From the NCBI GenBank assembly GCA_016860845.1, contig BOKF01000038.1:1-64000 (forward strand): DNA of 64,000 bases, read 5' to 3'. This DNA comes from Chloroflexota bacterium (lineage in GTDB: Bacteria > Chloroflexota > Anaerolineae > 4572-78 > J111). The notes below the pieces were generated by a model, which worked only from the letters and a program-made list of their open reading frames with translations, ran no database searches and was not told the origin of the DNA. The translations under genes and the position numbers were made by a program. Positions 8,047-16,924 of the stretch are shown piece after piece (the stretch's first letter is position 1; the number at the start of each line of letters is the position of its first letter).

Positions 8047-9261
8047 ATGCCTAAAACAATTCTCCTCATTGGCACATTGGATACCAAGGGAGCGGAATAT
8101 GCCTATGTCCGCGATTTGATTGTGAGTCGCGGCCACGGGGTATTGACCCTCAACGCTGGCGTGACCGGCGAGCCGGCCTTTTCCCCCGACATCAGCGCCG
8201 CCCAGGTGGCCGAGGCCGGCGGCGGCAATCTGGCCCACCTACGCCAACAGGCCGACCGCGGGGCGGCCCTGGAAGTGATGACCCGCGGGGCCATCGCGAT
8301 GGCCGGCCGCCTGTACGCCGAGGGCAAATTCGACGGGGTGCTGGGGCTGGGCGGCTCCGGCGGCACGGCGATTGCCACCGCGGCCATGCGTGAGTTGCCG
8401 GTCGGCCTGCCCAAGGTCATGGTCTCTACGGTGGCCTCCGGCGACGTGCAGCCCTACGTCGGGGTCAAAGACATTGCTATGATGTATTCGGTGGTAGACA
8501 TTGCCGGGCTGAACCGGTTGTCGCGCCGGATTCTGGCTAATGCCGCCGGTATGGTCTGCGGCGCGGTGGAGCAGGAAGCGCCCGCGGCTGAAGACAGGCC
8601 GCTGGTGGCGGCGACGATGTTCGGCGTGACCACACCCTGCGTTGATAGGGTCCGCGAGAAGCTAGAGGGGGCCGGTTACGAGGTGCTGGTCTTTCATGCC
8701 ACCGGCAGCGGCGGCCAGGCCATGGAAAGCCTGATCAGCGCCGGGTTCATCGCCGGCGTGGCCGACATCACCACCACCGAGTGGTGCGATGAACTGGTCG
8801 GCGGGGTGCTCAACGCCGGACCGCACCGGCTGGAAGCGGCAGCCAAAGCGGGCCTGCCCCAGGTGGTCTCGTGCGGGGCGCTGGATATGGTTAACTTCTG
8901 GGCCATGGAGACCGTGCCCGCACAGTTCAAAAAACGGACCCTCTATAAACACAACCCCAACGTGACCCTGATGCGGACGACGCCTCAGGAGTGTGCCGAA
9001 CTGGGCCGGATCATCGCCAGCAAGCTCAACCAGGCCACCGGCCCGACGGTCCTGTTCATTCCCCTGAAGGGCGTCAGCGCCATTGATAAAGAGGGCCAGC
9101 CCTTCTACCTGCCCGAAGCCGACGCCGCCCTGTTCGAGTCCCTCCGCCGCAATATCCGCCCGCCAGTCGAGCTGGTCGAGCTGGACCTGCACATCAACGA
9201 CCCGGAATTCGCCGTGGCCATGGCCGAGCGGCTGCTGGGGATGCTGGGGGCAAAGGGGTAG
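8047..9261 (+). CDS. Tm-1-like ATP-binding domain protein (UPF0261)
   Basis: 404 residues, the usual size of UPF0261. It starts TLDTKGAEYAYVRD after a short strand and contains the nucleotide-binding glycine loop GLGGSGGTAIA (about residue 98). In plants the viral-replication inhibitor Tm-1 joins this domain to a PEP-hydrolase-like TIM barrel; here the TIM barrel is a separate gene at 13435-14265. In bacteria such pairs occur in sugar-acid or polyol catabolic clusters; the reaction is not established. ATG 8047 follows CCAGGAGG. Confidence 0.88.
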   Translation: MPKTILLIGTLDTKGAEYAYVRDLIVSRGHGVLTLNAGVTGEPAFSPDISAAQVAEAGGGNLAHLRQQADRGAALEVMTRGAIAMAGRLYAEGKFDGVLGLGGSGGTAIATAAMRELPVGLPKVMVSTVASGDVQPYVGVKDIAMMYSVVDIAGLNRLSRRILANAAGMVCGAVEQEAPAAEDRPLVAATMFGVTTPCVDRVREKLEGAGYEVLVFHATGSGGQAMESLISAGFIAGVADITTTEWCDELVGGVLNAGPHRLEAAAKAGLPQVVSCGALDMVNFWAMETVPAQFKKRTLYKHNPNVTLMRTTPQECAELGRIIASKLNQATGPTVLFIPLKGVSAIDKEGQPFYLPEADAALFESLRRNIRPPVELVELDLHINDPEFAVAMAERLLGMLGAKG

Positions 9262-9285
9262 TCTCAAACTAAGCTTTTTTCTGCA

Positions 9286-9361
9286 TGTCATTTCGACCCG
9301 CACAGCGGGGAGAAATCCCTATAGACTCTGTAGGGATTTCTCGCTGTCGCTCGAAATGACA
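9286..9361. repeat. 76-bp palindrome, TGTCATTTCGA termini
   Basis: The ends TGTCATTTCGA and TCGAAATGACA are perfect inverted repeats, and the interior (AGAAATCCCTA against TAGGGATTTCT) is also paired. A second element with the same ends is at 41611-41691. It looks like a dispersed non-coding mobile palindrome. Confidence 0.75.
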
Positions 9362-9386
9362 CCCATACATTAGAAAGGAAACTATC

Positions 9387-9812
9387 ATGGACAAGCAAAC
9401 GCTCATTGCTCATTTGAACGAAGACCTGGCCGGCGAACTCGGCGCGATTATCCAATACATCACCTACGCGGCCAAAGCCACCGGCCCGTACCGGCCCCAA
9501 CTGGCCCAATTTTTCCTGGCGGAAGTGGCCGACGAGCAGCTCCACGCCCAGTTTTTGGCCAACAAGATTGTCGCCCTGGGCGGCGAACCGGCGACCCAGC
9601 CCCGCCCGGTGCCGGCGGCGCGGACCAACCGCGCCATGCTGGAGGCTGTCCTGGCCGCCGAACGGCAGGCCACCGCCGACTATACCCAGCGGGCCAAAGA
9701 GGCCGAAGAGCTGGGCGACAAGGGGCTGGTGGTGCAGTTGGAAGACATGGTCCGCGATGAGAGCGGCCACTCCGAGGAGACCGAGCGCATGCTGCGCGAC
9801 TGGCCGATTTGA
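9387..9812 (+). CDS. ferritin-like di-iron protein
   Basis: 141 residues, a four-helix bundle. Metal ligands fall in the expected order: Glu17, then Glu50 with His53 (DEQLH), Glu92, then Glu125 with His128 (DESGH). This matches the bacterioferritin/rubrerythrin-type ferritin-like fold without a rubredoxin domain. Likely role is iron binding or peroxide detoxification in the cytoplasm. It has its own ribosome binding site (AGAAAGG) after the palindrome. No functional link to the neighbouring sugar genes is evident. Confidence 0.8.
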   Translation: MDKQTLIAHLNEDLAGELGAIIQYITYAAKATGPYRPQLAQFFLAEVADEQLHAQFLANKIVALGGEPATQPRPVPAARTNRAMLEAVLAAERQATADYTQRAKEAEELGDKGLVVQLEDMVRDESGHSEETERMLRDWPI

Positions 9813-9850
9813 GTGGCGTTAAAGTTCAGGGGCGCTTAGTTTATGTTATT

Positions 9851-10783
9851 ATGACAACTTATGAATTCCGTCTGCGTTTCAGATTTCCTCAACAATCACG
9901 TATTGCTGAAGATGCAGAATCTATCTCACTCACTATGCCGGACGATGGTCAGAAAGTAATGCTTCAGTCACGACCTGCGAGTGAACTCATAAACTCAAGG
10001 TTGCTTGATGCCATTGCAGGTGACTTTCCATCAATAGAAGTAGCTACTTCCTATGGAAATAGGATAAGAAGTGCTATAATAATATGCTGCGCACTGCTTG
10101 GCATGGGTGTCGATATAGATGAGCATGAAGAGACTCTAGATGTTCCACATATTCAAATTGCTCCGAGTGGACAAGGTTATGTGACACCGAGTAGTCTGAA
10201 TGGTCTTGTTGTATACCCACAAGGCGTCAAGGTACATCGTGTAAGCGTAGATTTTTCAAGTCATGGTGGGCCTACATCTGAACAATTCCAGAAGGTCTTT
10301 GTTAAGTCATTCGACTTGTCAATGAACTTGAATGACCGCTTGAAGCTTGCGTTCGAACTCTATAACTCTCACTACTTTGAAACATCGATTCACGCCCGAT
10401 TTCTGCAACTCATAACCACTATTGAGTGTCTATCCGAGCCAAGAAAACAGCCCGATTTAATAGTCAGCCACATTCAAAACATAATCTCATCATCAGAGCA
10501 GCATCTTGGCACTCTGGAAGGCCTCTCCAACGATGACCGAAAATACTTCCTACAGCGTCTCGACCAACTTAAACAAGAGTCTATTTCGAGCGCGTGTCGA
10601 AATTTGGTTCACAAACATTTAGGCACTGATGCGGTAAAAATCTTCAACGATTGTTACAAAATAAGAAGCAAGATTACACATAAAGGACGAACCCCGCCGA
10701 ATAGTGATCTATTGGATCACTATTTTAAGTTGGATCAGTTGACCAGAAAGCTACTACACATCCTGATTTCGGGACAAACGTAA
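9851..10783 (+). CDS. ApeA-like HEPN-domain protein, probably horizontally acquired
   Basis: 310 residues from ATG 9851; the frame is open to an upstream TTG at 9809 that overlaps the ferritin-like gene, but ATG is preferred. The C-terminal part reads FLQLITTIECLSE near the start of a helical bundle and ends with YKIRSKITHKG; Arg, four residues, then His is the RX4-6H motif of HEPN ribonucleases. The N-terminal half is unrecognised. Base composition is much richer in A/T and codon use differs from both neighbours (AGA, ATA, ACT common), a sign of transfer. HEPN proteins of this type often act in phage defence or RNA cleavage; that role is inferred. Confidence 0.65.
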   Translation: MTTYEFRLRFRFPQQSRIAEDAESISLTMPDDGQKVMLQSRPASELINSRLLDAIAGDFPSIEVATSYGNRIRSAIIICCALLGMGVDIDEHEETLDVPHIQIAPSGQGYVTPSSLNGLVVYPQGVKVHRVSVDFSSHGGPTSEQFQKVFVKSFDLSMNLNDRLKLAFELYNSHYFETSIHARFLQLITTIECLSEPRKQPDLIVSHIQNIISSSEQHLGTLEGLSNDDRKYFLQRLDQLKQESISSACRNLVHKHLGTDAVKIFNDCYKIRSKITHKGRTPPNSDLLDHYFKLDQLTRKLLHILISGQT

Positions 10784-10981
10784 TTTGACTTAAATGACCG
10801 AACAGCGCGTCAGACTGTGAAAAACCTATCGCGGTACCGATAGCGTATTCAGTGTTGGTTTTAATGCGTAGAAACGGCCTAACCAGCGTTTGCGCGACCG
10901 CACGGACTCGGCCTTTGTTGAGGTTGAATTTGGCACTTTGAGGTCAACTTATATCAAGGTTCGGTAGCGGCAACATAGAAA

Positions 10982-11980
10982 ATGGAACAGCAAATCAAAG
11001 ACCGCTACAGCGACGCCATTTTGCAGGAAGCTATGCGCCGCTACGGTCTGACCGACGGCCAGATCCGGCCCCTCGACGCTTTTGAGAGCTTCATCTATGA
11101 GTTCGAGCGCGGCTCCCAGGCTTATATCCTGCGCGTCGGGCACACGCTGCGCAAAAGTGAGGCGCTGGTCCTGGGGGAAGTGGATTGGATCAACTATCTG
11201 GCGGCGGGCGGCGTCTCCGTGGCGCGAGCGATTCCCTCGGACGGCGGGCAGCTCGTGGAAGCGGTGGACGATGGGCAGGGTGGGCAGTTCCTGGCCACGG
11301 CTTTTGTCAAAGCGCAGGGGCGATCGCCCTGGGACATCTGGACGCCTACCCTCTACGAAACCTACGGGCGGCTGATCGGCTCGATGCACAGCCTGGCGGA
11401 ATTGTACCGGCCCGCCAAGCTGGCCTGGAAACGCCCGGAGTGGGACGACGAGAGCATGGAGTTTGTCGAGCGCTACCTGCCCGCCTCAGAGACCGCGGCG
11501 AAGGAGAAGTACCGCGCCCTGTGCGCCCATTTGCGCCGCCTGCCCAAAGAGGCTACAACCTACGGCCTGATCCACCAGGACGCGCACGGCAGCAACTTTT
11601 TGGTAGACGAAGCCGGAACCATTACCCTGTTTGATTTTGACGACTGCGTCTATAGCTGGTTTATCAACGATATTGCCATTGTGCTGTTTTATATCGTCAT
11701 GGACGCTGCCGATTGGCCCGCCTTCACCCAGGAGTTTATGACCCACTTTTTGCGCGGCTATCGGCAGGTCCGTCCGTTAGATCCGCAGTGGTTAACAGAG
11801 ATACCCAATTTCTTGAAGCTCCGCGAGCTGGAATTGTACGCGGTGATCCATCGCGACTTTAACGTGAGCCACATTGACCACTGGTGGTGCGCCCGCTTTA
11901 TGCGCGACCGCAAAGAGAAGATCGAGCAGGAGCGGCCCTTTATAGACTTTGATTTTAGGTCGCTTGCCGCAATTTTATGA
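10982..11980 (+). CDS. APH/choline kinase-type phosphotransferase
   Basis: 332 residues. The kinase catalytic loop is GLIHQDAHGSNFLV (about residues 195-208), with catalytic Asp and the Asn that binds Mg, followed by the metal-binding LFDFDDC (about 217-223), the equivalent of DFG. This is the aminoglycoside phosphotransferase / homoserine kinase II fold. Substrate is unknown; members phosphorylate hydroxyls on antibiotics, sugars, choline or homoserine. It is preceded by 198 bases without a recognisable gene or clear promoter. Confidence 0.8.
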   Translation: MEQQIKDRYSDAILQEAMRRYGLTDGQIRPLDAFESFIYEFERGSQAYILRVGHTLRKSEALVLGEVDWINYLAAGGVSVARAIPSDGGQLVEAVDDGQGGQFLATAFVKAQGRSPWDIWTPTLYETYGRLIGSMHSLAELYRPAKLAWKRPEWDDESMEFVERYLPASETAAKEKYRALCAHLRRLPKEATTYGLIHQDAHGSNFLVDEAGTITLFDFDDCVYSWFINDIAIVLFYIVMDAADWPAFTQEFMTHFLRGYRQVRPLDPQWLTEIPNFLKLRELELYAVIHRDFNVSHIDHWWCARFMRDRKEKIEQERPFIDFDFRSLAAIL

Positions 11981-12041
11981 GGGACTAAAAGACAGCTTGC
12001 CTTCAAACAGCTTATGAGCTAGATACAGGTGAGGTGATCGG

Positions 12042-12446
12042 ATGGATTCAGGCCACAATCTATTAGCCGAGGCACGACGGTATCTCGCGGCGATTGAGCA
12101 GGGTGCCACGGGTGAAACACTCGCTGCTTTCTATACGCCAGATGCGATCCAAGAAGAATTTCCAAACCGCCTCGTTCCTACGGGTGCCCGGCGCGACGTC
12201 CCTGCACTCTTGGACGCCGCGTTCCGCGGGCAACAGGTCATGGCCGCGCAGCACTACGAGATCGTGAACGCCATAAGCGCTGAGAATCAGGTGGTGTTGG
12301 AAGTTGCCTGGACGGGTATCCTGGCCGTGCCCATCGGCAATATCCCGGTTGGTGGGGAAATGCGCGCCCATTTCGCCGTGTTTTTGGAATACCAAGATGG
12401 GAAGATCGTCCGCCAGCGAAATTACGATTGTTTCGAGCCTTGGTAA
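12042..12446 (+). CDS. SnoaL/NTF2-like small protein
   Basis: 134 residues with the NTF2-like pattern: an N-terminal helix pair (LLAEARRYLAAIEQG), then FYTPDAIQEEFPNRL, and beta strands ending VFLEYQDGKIVRQRNYDCFEPW. Such proteins are either small enzymes (isomerase or cyclase type) or ligand-binding proteins. The GAGGTGATCGG sequence before ATG 12042 serves as ribosome binding site. No substrate can be assigned. Confidence 0.75.
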   Translation: MDSGHNLLAEARRYLAAIEQGATGETLAAFYTPDAIQEEFPNRLVPTGARRDVPALLDAAFRGQQVMAAQHYEIVNAISAENQVVLEVAWTGILAVPIGNIPVGGEMRAHFAVFLEYQDGKIVRQRNYDCFEPW

Positions 12447-12451
12447 CCGAT

Positions 12452-12577
12452 GACAAAAAGGTAGCAGCCCCTATCAGGGGCAGGCGGTCGTAGCAAGGTA
12501 GCAGAGTCGGATGATTTCCCTGTCTGCGCCCTTCGGCGCACCTGAAGGGATGCCGTCTACTATTTTCTTAAGGGGGG
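12452..12577 (+). repeat. composite repeat, copy 1 (GGTAGCA ... CTACTATTTTC)
   Basis: Starts with an AAAAAGGTAGCAG block, contains a CCCTTCGG-type internal palindrome, and ends GTCTACTATTTTC two bases ahead of an AAGGGGGG ribosome binding site. Related copies are at 14266-14363, 15557-15693 and, on the minus strand, 30601-30745. Confidence 0.75.
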
Positions 12578-12590
12578 CGAAAGGAATTTT

Positions 12591-13073
12591 ATGCTTACCC
12601 TGAAAGAAGCCGCCCAGGAATTCCTGGCGCAAAAACGAATTGCCGTCGCCGGCGTCTCGCGTAGCGGCGACACGGCGGCCAATGCCATCTACAAGAAGCT
12701 GCGTGACAGCGGCTATGAAGTCTTCCCGGTCAATCCCAACGCGGCGGAAGTCGAAGGGGACCGCTGCTACCCTACCCTGGCCGCGATCCCCGGCGGGGTT
12801 GAAGCGGTGGTTATTGCCACGCACCCCAACGTTACGGAGCAAGTGGTACGCGAGTGCGCTACCCTGGGGATCAAGCGGCTGTGGATGCACCGCTCCTTTG
12901 GCCAGGGCAGCGTGGACGGCGAAGCGGTGCGGCTATGCGCAGAATTGGGGCTGAGCGTCATTCCCGGCAGTTGCCCGTTGATGTTCTGCGAGCCAGTGGA
13001 CATGGGCCACAAGTGCCTGCGCTGGTTTCTCCAGGTCAGCGGGAAAGAGGCAAAGCCAAACTACAACAGTTAA
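12591..13073 (+). CDS. CoA-binding domain protein (YccU type)
   Basis: 160 residues, a single Rossmann domain. It has the family N-terminus (KRIAVAGVSRSGDTAANAIY) with the glycine-poor nucleotide loop, then VFPVNPNAAEVEG and a CP motif near the end (PGSCPLMFCEPVD). These proteins bind CoA and are related to the alpha subunit of succinyl-CoA synthetase. Ribosome binding sequence is GGGGGGCGAAAGGA. It is followed closely by the Dabb protein. Confidence 0.85.
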   Translation: MLTLKEAAQEFLAQKRIAVAGVSRSGDTAANAIYKKLRDSGYEVFPVNPNAAEVEGDRCYPTLAAIPGGVEAVVIATHPNVTEQVVRECATLGIKRLWMHRSFGQGSVDGEAVRLCAELGLSVIPGSCPLMFCEPVDMGHKCLRWFLQVSGKEAKPNYNS

Positions 13074-13082
13074 GGGACGACT

Positions 13083-13385
13083 ATGCACGCGCATAATGTT
13101 TACTTTTGGTTAAAAAACGGTTTGGCTCCTGGCGACTTAAACGCGTTTGAGCAAGGGTTGAAAGCGCTAACGCTTGATCCCGCCGTGAAATCCGGTTACT
13201 ACGGCCGGCCAGCCGACACCCACCGCGAGGTTGTAGAAAACAGTTACAGCTATGGGCTGCTGTTGCTATTTGACGACCTGGCCGCCCATGACCAGTATCA
13301 AGCGGGAGCTGTTCATCTTAAGTTCGTAGAAGCCCACGCCTCAAAATGGGCCAGGGTGGTCGTTCACGATATTGAAACCATTTAA
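13083..13385 (+). CDS. Dabb-family stress-responsive alpha/beta barrel protein
   Basis: 100 residues. The sequence starts HNVYFWLKNGL, then has a central helix with VENSYSYGLLLLFDD and a final HDQYQAGAVHLKFVE, the dimeric A/B barrel pattern. Family members include small cyclases and stress proteins of unknown activity. It begins 9 bases after the CoA-binding gene, so the two are probably co-transcribed. Confidence 0.85.
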   Translation: MHAHNVYFWLKNGLAPGDLNAFEQGLKALTLDPAVKSGYYGRPADTHREVVENSYSYGLLLLFDDLAAHDQYQAGAVHLKFVEAHASKWARVVVHDIETI

Positions 13386-13434
13386 GCGTTGTAACTGATT
13401 TTTTCATTTCAAATTCTGAACAAGGAGGTTTGTT

Positions 13435-14265
13435 ATGCCATTTATACCACGTGAAGAGTCGCTGCGGCGGCTGCGAGCGCAGGTAGCCAAGGGCACGCCC
13501 ATCATCGGCGCGGGTGCGGGCACCGGCATCTCGGCCAAATTTGCCGAACGCGGCGGCGTGGACATCATCATCATCTATAATTCGGGGCGCTACCGCATGG
13601 CCGGGCGCGGCAGCCTGGCCGGCCTGCTGCCCTACGGCGACGCCAACGCCATCGTCAAGGAGATGGGGGCCGAGGTGCTGCCGGTGGTCAAAAATACGCC
13701 GGTGCTGGCCGGCGTGTGCGGGACCGATCCCTTCCGGCTGATGCCGGTGCTCCTGGCCGAGCTGAAAGCGCAGGGCTTCGACGGGGTGCAGAACTTCCCC
13801 ACCGTCGGCCTGTTCGACGGGGTCTTCCGGGCCAACCTGGAAGAAACCGGCATGGGTTACAGCCTGGAAGTCGAGATGGTTCGCCTGGCTCACGAGTTGG
13901 ACATGCTGACCTGCCCCTACGTCTTCACCCCGGAGGAAGCGCGGGCCATGGCCGAGGCCGGGGCCGACGTGCTGGTCCCGCACATGGGCCTGACCACCAA
14001 GGGCGCGATTGGCGCGTCTACGGCCCTCACCCTCGAAGAGTCGGCCAAGCGGGTCCAGGCGATGCGTGATGCCGCCGTCAAGATCAACCCGGACATTTTG
14101 GTGCTCTGCCATGGCGGGCCAATCGCCGAGCCGCAGGACGCCCAGTATATCTTCGACCACACCGAAGGCATCGCCGGCTTCTTTGGAGCTAGCAGCATTG
14201 AGCGCCTCTCGGTCGAGCCGGCCATCGAAGGCCAGGCCCGCCAGTTCAAAGAGTTGCACCTGTAA
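13435..14265 (+). CDS. PEP-hydrolase-like TIM barrel, second half of Tm-1 pair
   Basis: 276 residues. It begins [32 protein letters not shown] in character, followed by [20 protein letters not shown] and [13 protein letters not shown], hallmarks of the phosphoenolpyruvate hydrolase-like TIM barrel that is fused to UPF0261 in plant Tm-1. Here it lies 4.2 kb after the UPF0261 gene, with six unrelated genes between. A strong ribosome binding site (AAGGAGG) precedes ATG 13435. The true substrate is not known; the family resembles isocitrate lyase/PEP mutase relatives. Confidence 0.85.
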   Translation: MPFIPREESLRRLRAQVAKGTPIIGAGAGTGISAKFAERGGVDIIIIYNSGRYRMAGRGSLAGLLPYGDANAIVKEMGAEVLPVVKNTPVLAGVCGTDPFRLMPVLLAELKAQGFDGVQNFPTVGLFDGVFRANLEETGMGYSLEVEMVRLAHELDMLTCPYVFTPEEARAMAEAGADVLVPHMGLTTKGAIGASTALTLEESAKRVQAMRDAAVKINPDILVLCHGGPIAEPQDAQYIFDHTEGIAGFFGASSIERLSVEPAIEGQARQFKELHL

Positions 14266-14363
14266 AATAATGAAAAGGTACTGCCGAGTGCTCCGCACCC
14301 GGCGTGGTAGCAAAGTAGCAGGGGTATAGTATCCCCGTCTACCGTCTACCGTCTACTATTTTC
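14266..14363 (+). repeat. composite repeat, copy 2
   Basis: AATGAAAAGGTA at the 5' end, an internal CCGAGTGCTCCGCACCCGG-like hairpin, then repeated GTCTACC 7-mers ending GTCTACTATTTTC, directly followed by TGAGGAG, the ribosome binding site of the next gene. Starts at the preceding stop codon. Confidence 0.8.
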
Positions 14364-14376
14364 TGAGGAGTTGAAA

Positions 14377-15486
14377 ATGACCAAAAAAGTAAATGTTGCC
14401 ATTGTTGGGCTGGGGTTTGGCGCTGAATTCATCCCCATTTATCAAAGGCACCCTGATGCTGAGTGTTACGCCCTCTGCCAGCGGAATGAGGAAAACCTCA
14501 ATAAGATTGGCGATGCCTTTAGCATTGACAAGCGCTACACCAGTTTTGACGAGCTGCTGGCCGACAAAGAGGTTGATGCCGTGCACATCAACTCACCCAT
14601 TGCCGACCACGCCTGGATGTCCATTGCGGCGCTCAAGGCCGGGAAACACGCCGCCAGCACCGTGCCCATGGCCACCACCACCGAGGAATGTCTGGCCATT
14701 GTCAAGGCCAGCAAAGAAGCGAAAAAGGTTTATATGATGATGGAAACAGCGGTCTATACCCGCGAGTTCCTCTACGCCAAGGATCTGGTCGAAAGCGGCA
14801 AACTGGGCAAAATCCAGTTTTTACGCGGCTCGCACCAGCAGAATATGGGACTGCCCGGCTGGCCGGCCTACTGGTATGGCTTCCCGCCGATGCACTACGC
14901 GACCCACGCGGTCAGTCCGCTCCTGGCCCTGGCCAAAACCACCGCCGAGTATGTCATTTGCCACGGCTCCGGGCGGATCAGCGAAGAATACGTACAAAAG
15001 TACAATTCACCCTTTGCCGTGGAAACGTCAACCATGAAACTGCGGGACTCTGACCTGGCCTGCGAAGTGACCCGCTCGCTCTTTGATACGATCCGCCAAT
15101 ACCGGGAAAGCTTTGATGTCTACGGCACCAAACTTTCGTTTGAATGGGAGCAGGTGGCGGAAGAGGGGATGGTTATTTATTCCGGCTTTGAAGACTCCGA
15201 GCGCATCAAAGTCCCAGATTTCGGCCATCTCCTGCCGCCGGAGATCGCTCCGTTCACCCTGGGCGGGGTCTACGATGAAGAGCATGCCCACACCTCGTTT
15301 ATCCAGGGCAGCGGCCACGGCGGGTCGCACCCCCACATGGCCCACGAGTTTGTGCGGGCCATTGTCGAAGAACGAGAAGCGGCCGTCAACGCGGTTACCG
15401 CCGCCAACTGGACCATGGCCGGAATTTGTTCGCACGAGTCGGCCATGAAGGGCGGGCAAAAAATAACAATCCCTGTTCCTGAATAA
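14377..15486 (+). CDS. Gfo/Idh/MocA family NAD(P)-dependent oxidoreductase
   Basis: 369 residues from ATG 14377; GAGGAG ends 6 bases upstream, so the TTG at 14371 is not needed. An N-terminal Rossmann fold (VAIVGLGFGAEF, residues 7-18) is followed by VHINSPIADHAW. The usual EKP motif is replaced by STVPMAT. The C-terminal domain has HYATHAVSP as candidate catalytic His region. Family members oxidise hydroxyls of sugars, inositols and related polyols. Between the Tm-1 pair and a second isomerase, it probably acts on the same imported compound. Confidence 0.87.
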   Translation: MTKKVNVAIVGLGFGAEFIPIYQRHPDAECYALCQRNEENLNKIGDAFSIDKRYTSFDELLADKEVDAVHINSPIADHAWMSIAALKAGKHAASTVPMATTTEECLAIVKASKEAKKVYMMMETAVYTREFLYAKDLVESGKLGKIQFLRGSHQQNMGLPGWPAYWYGFPPMHYATHAVSPLLALAKTTAEYVICHGSGRISEEYVQKYNSPFAVETSTMKLRDSDLACEVTRSLFDTIRQYRESFDVYGTKLSFEWEQVAEEGMVIYSGFEDSERIKVPDFGHLLPPEIAPFTLGGVYDEEHAHTSFIQGSGHGGSHPHMAHEFVRAIVEEREAAVNAVTAANWTMAGICSHESAMKGGQKITIPVPE

Positions 15487-15556
15487 GTGCGACAAACAAT
15501 TGGTAAGCTTTAAACTTTTCGAAGGAGTGTTCACGAACCTGTGGCACACCACCAAC

Positions 15557-15693
15557 AATGAAAAGGTAGCAGAGTAGCACGCCCTTTCCCCCTTCGGGGA
15601 CGCCCGAAGGGGCGCGGCCAGCACCCGAAGGGGTGAGGTTGCAGGGAAGTATTATCCCTGTCTACCGTCTACAGTCTACCATCTACTATTTTC
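15557..15693 (+). repeat. composite repeat, copy 3 (longest plus-strand copy)
   Basis: Same ends as the other copies. The middle holds CCTTCGGGGACGCCCGAAGG and a CACCCGAAGGGGTG palindrome. Four 7-mers of type GTCTACN lead to CTACTATTTTC, three bases before AAAGGAG of the following gene. Confidence 0.85.
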
Positions 15694-15708
15694 AAAGGAG
15701 ATAAAACT

Positions 15709-16713
15709 ATGGCACGACCTATCACTTTATTCACCGGCCAGTGGGCCGATTTGTCGCTGGAAGATTTGGCCAAAAAAGTCAGCGCCTGGGGCTACGACGG
15801 CCTGGAGCTGGCTTGCTGGGGCGACCACTTTGAGGTGGATAAGGCCCTAGAAAGCGACAAATACCTCCGCGATAAGCGCGACCTGCTGGAAAAGCACAAC
15901 TTGAAATGTTGGGCCGTCAGCACCCACCTGGTGGGCCAATGTGTTTGCGATAACATTGACGACCGAAATAAAAGCATTCTGCCACCGCGTCTGTGGGGCG
16001 ACGGCAATCCCGAAGGCGTCCGCCAGCGCTGCGCCGAAGAAGTGAAGAACACGGCCCGCGCCGCCGCCGCGTTTGGGGTCAAGATTGTCAACGGCTTCAC
16101 CGGCTCGCCGATCTGGCACATGGTCTACTCCTTCCCGCCCAACGATTTTGCCAAAATCGAGGCCGGTTACAAGGAGTTTGCCGACCGCTGGAACCCGATT
16201 ATGGATGTGTTTGATGAAGTAGGGGTCAAGTGGGGATTGGAAGTTCACCCCTCTGAAATTGCCTACGACTTTGTAACCACCGAGAAGACTTTGGCCGCTA
16301 TTGGCCGCCGCCCGGCCTTTGGCATCAACTTTGACCCCAGCCACTTTGCCCACCAGTTCCTCGATTCCGCCGCCTTTGTCATGGAGTTCGGCGACCGGAT
16401 TTATCACGTCCACGTCAAGGACTCCAAGAAACGGGTCGGCGACGGCCGGCGCAGCATCCTCGGCTCACACCTGAACTTCGGCGATGTCCGGCGGGGCTGG
16501 GACTTTGTTTCGCCCGGCCACGGTGATGTGGACTTTGAAGAGCTGTTCCGCGCCCTCAACCGCATCGGCTACAATGGCCCGCTGTCGGTCGAGTGGGAAG
16601 ACAGCGGCATGGACCGCGATTGGGGCGCGCCCGATGCCCTGGCCATGATCCGCCGCACCGACTTTGCCCCCTCCGCCGTCGCCTTCGACGCGGCCTTTGC
16701 CTCGGATAAGTAG
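15709..16713 (+). CDS. sugar phosphate isomerase/epimerase, TIM barrel
   Basis: 334 residues. It opens with [20 protein letters not shown] and has [13 protein letters not shown], then [13 protein letters not shown] (metal Glu), [12 protein letters not shown] (metal Asp and His) and VHVKDSKKR, ending with [12 protein letters not shown] (metal Glu). This pattern is common in inositol/sugar catabolism proteins next to Gfo/Idh dehydrogenases. It lies directly after such a gene, separated only by the repeat, so the two probably catalyse consecutive steps. It is distinct from the epimerase at 7104-7952. Confidence 0.87.
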   Translation: MARPITLFTGQWADLSLEDLAKKVSAWGYDGLELACWGDHFEVDKALESDKYLRDKRDLLEKHNLKCWAVSTHLVGQCVCDNIDDRNKSILPPRLWGDGNPEGVRQRCAEEVKNTARAAAAFGVKIVNGFTGSPIWHMVYSFPPNDFAKIEAGYKEFADRWNPIMDVFDEVGVKWGLEVHPSEIAYDFVTTEKTLAAIGRRPAFGINFDPSHFAHQFLDSAAFVMEFGDRIYHVHVKDSKKRVGDGRRSILGSHLNFGDVRRGWDFVSPGHGDVDFEELFRALNRIGYNGPLSVEWEDSGMDRDWGAPDALAMIRRTDFAPSAVAFDAAFASDK

Positions 16714-16740
16714 GCATCGAATTCAAGTGACTGCTTAACT

Positions 16741-16790
16741 GGGAAAAATCACCCTTCGATATGCCTGCGGCACTCAGGGTGATTTTTCCC
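16741..16790 (+). terminator. hairpin with perfect 15-bp stem
   Basis: GGGAAAAATCACCCT pairs perfectly with AGGGTGATTTTTCCC around a 20-base loop. It probably ends the sugar catabolic transcript. The AATCACCCTTCGATA part recurs at 49016-49030, so the hairpin may derive from a dispersed palindrome. Confidence 0.65.
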
Positions 16791-16924
16791 AGCCTTCCGA
16801 ATAAGTCGAAACCCTCTAAAATCAACGGTTGACAATCCCCCCACACTACAGTATTATCTTGATTGAATTTGACTGCCTTACCTCACCGACTCTGCATTCT
16901 GCCGTTAAATAAGAGGATTAACGT

